Shown here in pieces: positions 9,458 through 18,699 of a DNA stretch of 64,000 nt. Positions within the stretch are counted from its first letter, which is position 1. Every line of letters begins with the position of its first letter. The stretch comes from Agrocybe praecox. Taxonomy: Eukaryota > Basidiomycota > Agaricomycetes > Agaricales > Agrocybaceae. Made by a program: the position numbers and the translations under genes. Under the pieces are notes generated by a model. It made no database searches. It worked only from the letters and a program-made list of their open reading frames with translations, and was not told the DNA's origin. The stretch covers positions 4,464,001-4,528,000 of the forward strand of contig OZ024841.1 of the NCBI GenBank assembly GCA_964017145.1, read 5' to 3'.

Positions 9458-12117
9458 ATGCCAGCTACTCGTCTAGCCAACCGTCGAAGGAGGTCATCTC
9501 AGGCGATCTGTATGTTATCTGCCGAATTTGTGCCCTGTGCATATTTTACTAATCGTATCTTTGTGCCCACATATCCACAGTTACACCAGCCCGGCCAGGT
9601 AACTACGGAGTATCGACTTCAACCTCTGCTTATTCCTCGCCGTCGCCTGTACCACCTCCGTATCCCCAACTCCCGATTCTTGCTCATGCCGTTCAGCGGC
9701 CAGTCACTTTTGCGCCCAACGTTACACCAGTGACCTTCAATGAGGAAGACTCAGAGGACGATACATTAGCTTCGCTTGCTGCGTCGACGAATCCGAATGT
9801 TCAGGCTTTGACTGCGAAACTATTCCCACCATCGGCTACGCCGGCGCCTCCACCACAGCGGAAGAGATGCCCACCTGGGAAGAGACTATCGCAGGGCTAT
9901 ATACCTCGTCCACCGAACGCGTTCATGCTGTTCCGTGCCGATTTCGTTAGGCAGAAGCACGTACCTGGCAGTATCGAAACTGACCATGGGAGTTTATCCA
10001 AAATCATCGGTATGTATTCTTTATCTTTCGTTAGTACATTAGACACATTCTAACGGTACTATATGTATATAGGAACTTGCTGGAGGCAGCTTCCTCTCGA
10101 AGAAAAACGCGTGTGGGAGGTGAAAGCAAAACAAGAAAAAGCAGCGCACAAAGCGAGGTATCCCGATTATCGTTTCCGCCCGGTGCACAATAAGAAAAAG
10201 CAGCACACCGCTCTTGGCTCACCTGAGTACGAATCGCAGAATCAGAAGCCACAGCAAACGCCGGAAGAAGCACGGCGCTGCGATGACCTTGCACAGCTCC
10301 TTCTGGAAGGGAAGAAAGGAGAGGAGTTGGCTCGTGCGGTTAGGGATCTGGAGCTTCAGCGGGCGAGGGGTGTTGATCACAACGAGTACACCGAATATGA
10401 CGATGGCTTTGGAAATCCTGGGCTGGACCGACGACAACACTTCAACTTGGCGAACTTCGCTATGCCCATGCCCCTTCCAGCTTCGTCGTCTTCTTCCCAT
10501 TTACACGGACCTTTCACGGCACCCTTTGGATACGGGCTACAGAATCCGCATCATCACCACGCAGCGTATCATCGTCGGTCGTCATCCGTTCCCCTCCCTA
10601 ACGAATGGCTCGCGTTTAACAATGCCCAGGGAAACCAGCTGCTGAATCTGAATCACGGAGCTGGGATCGCATTGCCCTCGATACCACCCTTTAGATCTTC
10701 GAGTACCATCAACCATCACGATGAGCAGCATCAGTTCAATCAGGCGCCGGATGAAGAGGACGATATGTTTGCGAACTCTTTCCTTCCGCAGTACACAGCT
10801 TCTGCTGCGGCGAATGAGAATCCTCACTCCCATCACCATCATCAGAATCAGAGCCACAGTCAGAACGATGGCCTTCACCACCCCAATGTGCCCAACCCCA
10901 ACTTCCAATTCCCACTCTTCGCTCCGCAGCCTCAGTTCCCCGGTTTATCGACCAGTTTCTTCAACAATACCCTCAACAACAACTCGACGACGAACGGTAT
11001 GAACATCACTCCTAGGAGCTCATATGGTCATCGGCGCGCATCATCTGCACAGCCTATTCTCAGACGATCATGGACGATGGATGAGACGTTTGGTGGATAT
11101 GGCTTCCAGAACTCTAATGGGATGATGGAACGAGACCCGGAGCCGTTACCGGAGGTTAACGCGGAATTTTTTGGTGATTTTTCGTTTACGAGTCCTAGCG
11201 TCATTGGTGGGAATGGTGGTGGAGGAGGAAGAGGAGCATTGGTTGGGCTGGGTTCTGCGCTGGACGAGCGGGGACTTCCGTCGTCGTCGTCGTCTGCGTC
11301 GACTGTGGTGGGTGCGGATTTGGATTTGGTCGATCCTGCGACACCGTTGAACGCTATTCATCCTCGGGTTCAGCCTCCACACCATTCGCATTCGCACTCA
11401 AACTCGCATTCTCATTCTCATTCACACACCCATTCCCATTCGCAATCTCTCTCAGGCATTGATACAGCTCTCGCATGTGTTAGTTTCTCGAACAGCGCAT
11501 CTGCAATATACTCCAATTCTTCGGTATCAACGTCCGCATCGCCTTCGTCATCAGCAATTCAATCTTCTGCGCCTTCCTCTTTCTACGATCCCAGTGATGC
11601 CCTTGCGCATCCCAATGACGGCATCGATCCGCATTCAACGTACGATATGGCCACGTATGTGCAGTACGGCCAGCAGCAGCAGCAGTCCGATGAACTTGTA
11701 GGCGTGTACGGTTCTTCTGGTGCGGCTTCTGGCCCTGAGAACTCCGTGGGTGCTACCGGGATGAACAACAACAACAACAACAGTGACATGGGCGGTGGTG
11801 ATAACGGCGGCGTGGATTCCTACCCGTCGCCGTTCGGATCGCCATATGATCTGCCTTATCAGCAGCAGCAGCACCTGCAGGTAGGCATGCCCACATCTGC
11901 GGCAGACCTTGATGGTGGCGCTTCGGGTGTTGACGATAATGCGATGTACCAGCACGCGAGTAACGGGTATGGTGCTGATCCCGCTGCGCAAGAGCATCAT
12001 GCTGAGGAGTACTTTGAGTATAATATGGGTGTGTCAAAGGTCCAGCACCAGACGCAGATGGGGATGGGTTTACGTCTGGGTGTCGGTGGAGGGTACTACA
12101 ACGGTGTGTCCGCCTAG
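9458..12117 (+). CDS. HMG-box (MATA_HMG-type) transcription factor, 841 aa
   Basis: Three exons: 9458-9509, 9581-10009 and 10073-12117, with introns of 71 and 63 bases (GTATGT donors). The joined frame has 842 codons. Residues about 127-197 form an HMG box: RPPNAFMLFRADFVRQKH...SLSKIIGTCWRQLPLEEKRVWEVKA...YPDYRFRP, followed by basic HNKKK. The box is interrupted by intron 2 at the IIG/TCW point. The rest is low-complexity: a His-rich stretch (10549-10563), Ser/His dipeptides (about 11380-11450), poly-Asn (about 11763-11781) and Gln runs, as in Rox1-like and mating or development regulators of fungi. It should bind the DNA minor groove in the nucleus; its targets cannot be read from sequence. 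It appears intact. Confidence 0.88.
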
Positions 12118-12897
12118 CCTTGAGGGTATTGTTTTCTCTGTTTCGTCGCAAATTTCCGATTAGATACTCTGCGTACATCTGTTCTTCGTTCTTGTTTTCT
12201 CTGTCGAACATTTGTTCATTTTCTCTTGTCAAATTGTCTGTGTTCATTCGCTTTCCACTGTATATCGTATATGTATGTATTTATCTATACCCATTCACCC
12301 CCCATACACATTCCACATTTCCGAGTTTTCAACTCGATTTCTTGTCGAACGTGTTGGATAGAGTTTCGTTTCGTTTTTATTTTATTTTCATTTTTGTAGT
12401 GTTACCGACTTCTGAGTCCTGGATGTCCGTTTCCGTTGTTCTTCTTAAATACCTTAGACCCTTTCTATGTGTATTTGTCCAACTGTATCTATTCGCTAAA
12501 ATAGTATGTAGCCTCATACAGTCCTTACAATTATGTTTTTCTTACCTGATTGAAATTTCGGTGGTAAATCTCTCAATTACGAACATCAAATGGGTTACAT
12601 AATTATTATGTCATCCACAATATATAAAATGGATTGCTTTGTAATCTTCAATACCCTCTCTTGAACTTGAATCACCATCATCTTTATTTTCAATAAAAAT
12701 AGCATTTATTATGGTCAATCTATCATGGTGGGTAAGTTCATTTATTGGTATAATGTGCTAATTTGCAACTGATTTTCTGTATTAATAGAAAAGTGCCTTA
12801 ATATCTGCCTTAAAACCAAGAGAGCTAAAACCAATTCTGATTGTTGTGGGTTGAGTTTATTCGCAATCCAAAGCTATAGGGCTTATGGTTAATGGAG
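12118..12897. other. 3' flank of the HMG gene and AT-rich intergenic DNA
   Basis: T-rich 3' UTR-like sequence to about 12600, then AT-rich sequence with an aataaa-like motif near 12690-12700. Frames here are low complexity. The boundary between core-like DNA and subtelomere-like DNA falls in this stretch. Confidence 0.45.
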
Positions 12898-13110
12898 GTA
12901 GTCATTGGCTGTGAATGTCAGACGAGCACTGAGGAAGTGCTTCAACCAACTGTTTGGATACCTCATGCGCAGACCAACAGGATTTGGTGGACCAAGTTTG
13001 ATACAAATAAACCTGGTCTATACACTCAGACAGGCGATCCACAAGCATGTCCTCGAGTCCTTGTTTGTGTCAAGCCTAAATGGGTTGATGTTTGAATACT
13101 ACAAGTCATG
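12898..13110 (+). pseudogene. C-terminal fragment of the 847-aa cassette protein
   Basis: The nucleotide sequence aligns with the 3' end of the gene at 22875-25533. The segment WIPHAQTNRIWWTKFDTNKPG...YTQTGDPQACPRVLV...KPKWVDV-stop matches the end of that protein. One T is missing in the ttttgg tract near 12953, which splits the match over two frames. Homology continues a few bases past the stop (aatactac). It lies next to the 3' end of a PLE and in the opposite orientation to the full gene. Confidence 0.85.
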
Positions 13111-13170
13111 TAGACAACAGTCTTTGCCTGTATTATGTCTGTATACTTGTTATCTATATATCTTAGTCCA

Positions 13171-13188
13171 GGAGCCTGCCCAGGCTCC
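13171..13188. repeat. perfect palindrome GGAGCCTG-cc-CAGGCTCC
   Basis: Eight-base arms around two bases, between the cassette-gene fragment and the PLE end. It is GC-rich in AT-rich surroundings. Its role is unknown. Confidence 0.6.
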
Positions 13189-13234
13189 GGCTGATATCTG
13201 GGGGGTTGGTCGAACGAAGGTGCTGAGTGAGAAA

Positions 13235-13298
13235 GGACAAAGGTGTAGTAGGGAATTCTACTGCACGACCTTTTCGCTTTTATAGCTCTTCAGGTCCT
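13235..13298 (-). ncRNA. hammerhead ribozyme motif, family 1 (copy P4)
   Basis: On the minus strand: stem I strand GGAC, core CTGAAGA (13293-13287), short stem II GC/GC closing loop TATAAAA, core GAAA, then a long stem III whose base pairs AAGGT with ACCTT, then the cleavage position and GTCC, which re-forms stem I. The predicted cut is between 13239 and 13238 with U at position 17. Core position 7 may be any base, so CTGAAGA is allowed. Confidence 0.75.
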
Positions 13299-13643
13299 AT
13301 ATTTCTCTATAGCTAGATCGGTTAGATCTGTTAACCATCACGCTTACCGATCTCATTGGTAAGTCTGATTACGATGTTCTATAACAATTAGTAGCTGTGA
13401 AGTCTTACATCCCGCGGGATCGCTGACCAATAATCGGCCAGAAGCACGATATCAATCAGCGAAACGCCGCAGTATCAGTAAGCTGTCAGTTCCAGCGACA
13501 ACGACCAAAGTAGATCGATGGATATAAATACTTAGCGTAGTGGCCAAATGCGGAAGGTAAGGGATTACGTAATGATGGGCGCTTGTTACGCGCTTATGTA
13601 ATCCACAGTATAGCGCCAACTCGACGCTATTATTATACCTACG

Positions 13644-13672
13644 CTTAGGTTAGGTTCGGGTTAGAGGTTAGG
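13644..13672 (+). repeat. internal telomere-like motif in the PLE 3' UTR
   Basis: TTAGGTTAGGTTCGGGTTAG and then AGGTTAGG. It is conserved at the same place in copies P2 (37233-37260) and P1 (about 41916-41943), and as GGTTTGGGTTAGAGGTTAG in the diverged family 2 (15560-15578). In the sense RNA it reads as C-rich telomere-like sequence. Confidence 0.65.
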
Positions 13673-14450
13673 CTGCCGAATCGTTCGATAAGTAGTTAGC
13701 TACTGTATTTCCGATTAAGGAATCGACTTACGTTAGAGTTAGAGTTAGGAAAGCGTTTTTTCCGATAGATTAGTATTCTTTAACTCGAACTTGTTATGTT
13801 CAGACTGGATTTGCTAAGGCTATAATCAATAAAGATAACCAGTCAATTACGAAAGTCCTATTGTTATATAATTAAATAACTTAGGGTTTTATTTGTTAAA
13901 CGCAAAGGGCGTTACTAGGATAATGTTAGACTCGACGACGAGATGCGTGCATCAATCAAGTGTTTGTTGCGGCTAAAAGCAACTAACTACCCGAATCGAA
14001 ATAAGGGCTAACGTTCGTTCAAGGCTTTGGGCAAAGGGACCACCGAGGCCGGTCGATAACCAGCCAAGCTTATACCTGCTATCTGTCGCGGGTTCTGCAC
14101 AAGGTCAGGTAGCATCTCGCATTATCTCGCGATTAACTGCAATCCTTCCCCGACACAAGGCATGGCCTTTGAGTGGTTTGCTTTGGGCACAGGCGCTACT
14201 AGTCTATGCCGTTGGTTGTCTTTGGCCAATTAAATCGGCTACCAAGCAGCTACATAGTCTATGCAATGGGTGAATATCGTAAGGCATGAATACCGAACAA
14301 TTTAGACACGTCGCGCGTACTCGAGATCGATCCGAATCAATCTGAAGTCGTTCTACAGTTTTTATTATACCACACATTCGACCACCGCCAGCGCCTTCCG
14401 AGATCTTACGGGATCGGGGAACCAGTCGTATCTAGTAGCACAGTTTTTTA

Positions 14451-14958
14451 TTATCTGCCATATCCGCCACCTAGGTTGGCGAAGAGGGTATCTTCCAGTC
14501 TTGGGCGCCATTCCAGATCGCCAGCTTCAGCAGGTTCATCGCGAACCCGGCCGGGTTCGTTTGGGGCTTCTGCAAAGCCGAACGGAAGGACGGCAATTGG
14601 TGGATGATCCGCCAATTCCCTCTCGTAAACATTCAATACTTCTTGTTTCCAAGAACTTGTTAAGTCGAACAGGTTTCGTGTACGCTTTCGCGATACGATC
14701 AGTCGACGGTTTAATATATCAGTTTTAGTAACATCCGGGACAAGGGTCTGCCAGCCTGGCCGCACATATAAGGAAGTGTTAACCTCCGAATACATGTCAG
14801 TGTACTGTTTAGGCCAATGATCGATATGATTCTCGTAGCGGTAGTGACCTGTTTCCAGGGTTAACGCGCCATCACGCTGACCTCTATTGAGGTATTCGCG
14901 CCAATAATTAAAGATAGTATTGATATATCCTTTTGCGTTGAAATAGTTCCATGCTGTA
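14451..14958 (-). pseudogene. C-terminal remnant of a PLE reverse transcriptase (P4)
   Basis: The frame encodes the tail of the enzyme seen in full at 38034: FNTAWNYFNAKGYINTI, then DILNRRLIVSRKRTRNLFDL and the C-terminal LFANLGGGYGR-stop. All catalytic motifs are missing because the copy is truncated by telomere repeats at its 5' side. The open frame runs on through the repeats into the neighbouring element; that extension is fortuitous. Confidence 0.85.
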
Positions 14959-14965
14959 TTAAAGC

Positions 14966-14977
14966 TTAGGGTTAGGG
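14966..14977 (+). repeat. interstitial telomere repeat between P4 and P3
   Basis: Two TTAGGG units separate the 5' end of P4 from the 3' end of P3. The plus strand is the G-strand. Confidence 0.9.
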
Positions 14978-15036
14978 GAGCGAAGCGCCGAAGGTGCTGA
15001 GCGATAGGTTTGCAGGGTGAGGGTGATGGGTGAAAG

Positions 15037-15102
15037 TAGCTGAATAGCTTGGGAGTTTTCTCCAAGCCAGCTATTTCGCCTTTATAGGCTCATCAGCAGC
15101 TA
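15037..15102 (-). ncRNA. hammerhead ribozyme motif, family 2 (copy P3)
   Basis: Minus strand, in order: TAGCTG (stem I), CTGATGA (15096-15090), GCC-TATAAA-GGC (stem II), GAAA, a stem III whose basal pairs are TAGCT/AGCTA and which is closed by a hairpin with AAAA loop, TT, then CAGCTA, the perfect complement of the stem I strand. The predicted cut is between 15043 and 15042. The core is the full consensus, and stem I and III sequences are unrelated to family 1, so the fold and not the sequence is conserved. Confidence 0.85.
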
Positions 15103-15559
15103 TTACTTTCAAGATATTGTTACCTTATCTAAGCGATCTGAGTAAGCGCCGAGATTCGCTTAGTAAATCTGATCGGTTATCGTTAGTAATCTAAGCGATG
15201 ACTTTGTAATCATATGCGCGGGTCTTCGGGCATCTTACTAAGGCCGATCTAGCCTGTTAGTCATCGTCGTGGTATCGATTACCAATAACGAGTCATATTG
15301 AATATATCTGTGTCGATCTGATCGCTCCGTGTTCGATATGTCGACGATCTGACAGAAAACTTGATTAGTCATCAGATAAACATAGCTGCTTACCAATTTC
15401 CTAAGTCCCGGTGTGCTACTTGCATTTCCAGTTAAAACCAGCGTTTATTACTGAGCCGGTCCGGAGTTAATTCCAGTCCAGCGGTTTATTACTAACGGCC
15501 CGGTCACACGTTGGCATCAAATACACCAGGCGACGGAGTATGTTACTCCTTTCGGTTAA

Positions 15560-15662
15560 GGTTTGGGTTAGAGGTTAGCTATTATAGATCAATATGGAGT
15601 TTGTTAGTCGATATCGTGACTATGTAACTCATTAAGCACTTACGGTTAGGGTTTGGGTTAGA
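15560..15662 (+). repeat. telomere-like motifs in the family-2 3' UTR
   Basis: GGTTTGGGTTAGAGGTTAG at 15560-15578 and TTACGGTTAGGGTTTGGGTT near 15640-15659. The first matches the motif conserved in family 1. Confidence 0.6.
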
Positions 15663-15695
15663 TTGCACTACCGTAAGTAGTATGTATTGCTTAAT

Positions 15696-17672
15696 TCACC
15701 GATTATGAGATTTTCCGGTTCTGCCGAATTCTGGATGTTCCTCGTCGTCAGACGAACTGCGATGATGTAGTATAATTTCTTCGTCCGATTGATCGTCGAA
15801 GACTTGTGCGGCGGCTCTGTCAGCATCAAGTAAGTTATCTAAAGCATCGTTTTGAAATTTTGGAACGACACCACCTTCTTGGGCGATGGCTTCATCCAGT
15901 TTACGAAATACAGTTTTCTTCCAATTATTTGCAAGGTCGAATAGATTAGTGTTGCGTTTCCGACTCACTATCCATCGACTTCCGAGTAGTCCGATTTTAC
16001 GTAGATCAGGGACAAACATTTCTTCGCCGTCGCTTCCACGAACTACTGCGTACAGGTCCGTTTTCACGTCGGTTATGTCATGTTCATCGTCCAAGCTTTC
16101 GTAAGGGAAAGGACGGGCAGCGTTAATTCCATAACGGCCCTCTTCAGCGCGAGTGTACCACTCCGCCCAATACTCGGTAACGGTTTTTCCAAGTTCAGCA
16201 GCTGAGAACCAGTTCCATACGTCATCGAAGCGAGATTTAAGTACGAGAACGTCTTCGTCATGCTCACGAATGCGTTGTGCAAAACGCTTTTCCCAGCGTT
16301 CTTGTACGTTCTTCTTACACCAAGCGGCGACAAGTTTTTCGGGATACCCGCGCTGAATATAGAGAGCGTTAAGGTCTCTAATTGCTCCTATGTAGATATC
16401 TTTATTGCTACATAGCACGGCTAATCGAGAGCATTCACCAATATAGACGCCACGTTTGACGTCGATAGGATGGTGAGATACCCATGGAACTCGTTCTCGG
16501 TTGTTTCCGGTTTTGACGAATGGTCTCCATTCGAGTTTTCCAGACTCATAGAATAGATACGCATCGAGAAATTGACATCCTTTGTCGGAAACAGCCCATT
16601 CAATTACACATTCGTCGAACTTGACACGTTCCTGGACAATGTCCAATGCTTGTGGTCCAGTTTCTGCATAGACTAAAGCGAAACAGTCGTCGATATATCT
16701 TCCGTAGAAGGCCACTTGTGGGTGGGTTAAAATACCAGAACGTTCTTCAAAATGTACCCCGTAGAGGTTGGCAAGGTCGGGAGAATCCGCGACACCCATT
16801 GCAAGGCCATTTAATTGTTCAAAGTATTTATCAACATGTTGTGTAATTAGTTGCGAATTGCCAATCCCGATGGCACGTTTAAAGATTTCCAACTTTTTCA
16901 AATTATTTTCTATAGATTTTGGGTTAAAGTCGGGTTGTGCGTCATTAGCAATCGAATCGTTAAGTAACCAAGCCTCGTACATATCTGTAATGATTTCTAT
17001 GCACGAATTTAACGGTATATTCGGGTAATATGCTACGACGTCACCCCACACGAAGAATAATTTTCGTTTGGGATCTATTTGCAACTGGCTTAATCTAGTA
17101 AATAGATCCTTCGTACCGTGGATGATAGAAGGAGCCGCTTTAATAAGGGGCTTAAGTTCTTTTGAAACGAATTTAGCAGCAGGATTAAATACTACCGAAT
17201 GGCAAGGAATTATGGGTCTAAATCCAGTAGGTTTTTTGTGGATTTTAGGTATGCCATAAAAGACTGGATAGGCAAACGCGTTTCCGTCCTCGGGTATATT
17301 CGATAGAAAATAATTATGTACATTTAATTCGTAAAGGAAGTAGTGGTCTTCCGCCATTGTGGCTAGTTGACGCATTTCGTTCCTTTTTTCTTCCATTACT
17401 TTTTGCGCATCTTCAAATGACAACTCTTTGTAGTTGCGTTCGTCTTGAAGTAATGTTAGTTTGTGTCTTATGAGCCAGTCGCGTTCTGACACCGCAAGAC
17501 CAAGATTTTTATCGGTCATCGTTATAACATAGTTGTTATCTGATAAAAATCGGAGGATCTTGTCTCTTTTAGGAGAGAACGCTTGCTTACGCATCTCTTT
17601 AAGAGTCTCTTCCGGGATACTTGCGATCGTTTTATTAACGTACCGACGTCCCATTACGAGGCCAAGTTCCAT
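15696..17672 (-). CDS. PLE reverse transcriptase (family 2), endonuclease-deficient, 658 aa
   Basis: An RNA-dependent DNA polymerase of the Penelope class. Visible motifs in order: TDKNLGLAVSERDW (about residues 54-67), FYGIPKIHKKPTGFRPIIPC, motif A WGDVVAYYPNI (about 209), motif B GLAMGVADSPDLANLYG, motif C FYGRYIDDCFALV (YIDD about 324), then thumb and C-terminal regions. No GIY-YIG or CCHH nuclease follows, which is the state of telomere-attached PLEs of the Athena/Coprina type. The frame is unbroken, so the protein could be functional, but the element is truncated and the first Met may not be the native start: the frame stays open about 50 bases further to the telomere junction. Expression would need an outside promoter. 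Confidence 0.85.
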   Translation of the reverse strand: MELGLVMGRRYVNKTIASIPEETLKEMRKQAFSPKRDKILRFLSDNNYVITMTDKNLGLAVSERDWLIRHKLTLLQDERNYKELSFEDAQKVMEEKRNEMRQLATMAEDHYFLYELNVHNYFLSNIPEDGNAFAYPVFYGIPKIHKKPTGFRPIIPCHSVVFNPAAKFVSKELKPLIKAAPSIIHGTKDLFTRLSQLQIDPKRKLFFVWGDVVAYYPNIPLNSCIEIITDMYEAWLLNDSIANDAQPDFNPKSIENNLKKLEIFKRAIGIGNSQLITQHVDKYFEQLNGLAMGVADSPDLANLYGVHFEERSGILTHPQVAFYGRYIDDCFALVYAETGPQALDIVQERVKFDECVIEWAVSDKGCQFLDAYLFYESGKLEWRPFVKTGNNRERVPWVSHHPIDVKRGVYIGECSRLAVLCSNKDIYIGAIRDLNALYIQRGYPEKLVAAWCKKNVQERWEKRFAQRIREHDEDVLVLKSRFDDVWNWFSAAELGKTVTEYWAEWYTRAEEGRYGINAARPFPYESLDDEHDITDVKTDLYAVVRGSDGEEMFVPDLRKIGLLGSRWIVSRKRNTNLFDLANNWKKTVFRKLDEAIAQEGGVVPKFQNDALDNLLDADRAAAQVFDDQSDEEIILHHRSSSDDEEHPEFGRTGKSHNR

Positions 17673-17726
17673 CCATTGCGGTAATTTGGGAGGTTTAGAA
17701 TTTTTCTTAGATTTAGTCCCATAATC

Positions 17727-17735
17727 TTAGGGTTA
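17727..17735 (+). repeat. telomere repeat at the 5' end of P3
   Basis: TTAGGGTTA, followed by degenerate accctag/accctac motifs of the opposite strand sense to about 17880. Confidence 0.75.
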
Positions 17736-18640
17736 TTGGTCCAAATTTTTTGAGAACCCTAGAAAAACCCTAGAGCCATATTTGGTGGACCCTACAGGTC
17801 TTGGAGGGAGAACCCTACAGGTTTAGAGGGAGAACCCTGGGCGCTTCTGGCTGAGCCCTACAGATTTTGGAGTGAACGCCTTGCACACTTTTGTGTCATC
17901 ATGTGACTGGTCATTTCTGATACAAAGACGAGTGTGGAAGGCATTCCTGGATGGCCGAGAATTGGACATATGATTTATGTCCACACCTCTGACCAATCAA
18001 AAAACAATGCTTTGCCGAACACTGATTTTTTCGCGAAAAAGAAATAGAAGAAACACTTAATCTCAGGCATTAGCATCATTCGAAATTCGAAAGAATAAAC
18101 CAATGACATTGAGATAAGAGCTCCCAGTTAATTTTCGCCGACACTCAGCATTTCACAAGGGAGTTCAATGATTGAACGGAATAAAAATAAAGAGCGCAAG
18201 AATGTACTTTGAACTTTTGGGCTTTGCCAAATACTGATTGATGGCAAGAACGCTCCAAGAAGCGTCAGACTCAATGCATGATACTCACTCAAAATACAAT
18301 TGAATGAAGCAACGACATCGAGATACGAAGCTTGGAGTATTTCTTGCCAACATACATGATTTCAAAAAGTAAACATAAAAGCGGAAGAATACTTTTGGAC
18401 TTTGTCAAATACTAATTGATGGGAAAAATTACAATACGGAAACTCAAAGACACTGTGTGGTTCTCACTCGAAATGCAATTGAATGAGCCGCCACATTGCA
18501 TCATGAACCGTACAATAATTGTTGCCAACATTCAGCATTTCACAAACGACCTCAAGTTATCAAAGAGAAAAACAGTCAGATGTGACACGTATATACCACA
18601 CAATGGAAAGAGTCCATAACTCATATGTGGTACAATAGAA
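17736..18640. repeat. degenerate tandem repeats, about 170-200 bp units
   Basis: Recurring blocks: aaatactgattgatgg (18229) and aaatactaattgatgg (18408); gccgacactcagcatttcac (18138), gccaacatacatgatttca (18346) and gccaacattcagcatttcac (18524); caattgaatga (18297, 18476). Three diverged units can be aligned between about 18000 and 18560. No gene is seen. Confidence 0.55.
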
Positions 18641-18699
18641 AATTAGTCAGACGTAACACATATATGGCACAATAGAAATATAAAGAGAGTAATATGTGA

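Larger units (their letters stand above)
13205..14965 (-). mobile_element. 5'-truncated Penelope-like element, family 1 (copy P4)
   Basis: It consists of the last part of a PLE reverse transcriptase frame (14958-14451), then about 1.2 kb of 3' UTR nearly identical to those at 36767-38033 and 41502-42715, then a hammerhead. Its 5' end stops at telomere repeats (CCCTAA on the sense strand, plus 14966-14977). Its 3' end abuts a G-rich remnant (ggggggttgg, 13200-13209), perhaps worn telomere repeats. The bounds are where identity with the sister copies starts and stops. Confidence 0.85.
14978..17726 (-). mobile_element. Penelope-like element, family 2 (copy P3), 5'-truncated, RT intact
   Basis: It is bounded on both sides by telomere repeats. 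It holds one reverse transcriptase frame, a 3' UTR of about 590 bases and a hammerhead. The RT frame is open right up to the CCCTAA junction at 17727, where the repeat itself supplies an in-frame stop, so the element lost its 5' part including any ORF1. The protein differs clearly from family 1 but shares the same architecture and lacks a GIY-YIG nuclease. Confidence 0.88.

Noticed and set aside
10219..12000. several 80-164 codon frames opposite or within the HMG gene
   Set aside because: They are shadows of His-, Ser- and Asn-rich codon repeats in the real frame.
14451..15065. single 204-codon protein starting at 15065
   Set aside because: The first 35 codons lie in the telomere repeat and in the neighbouring PLE 3' end. 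Only 14958-14451 is RT.
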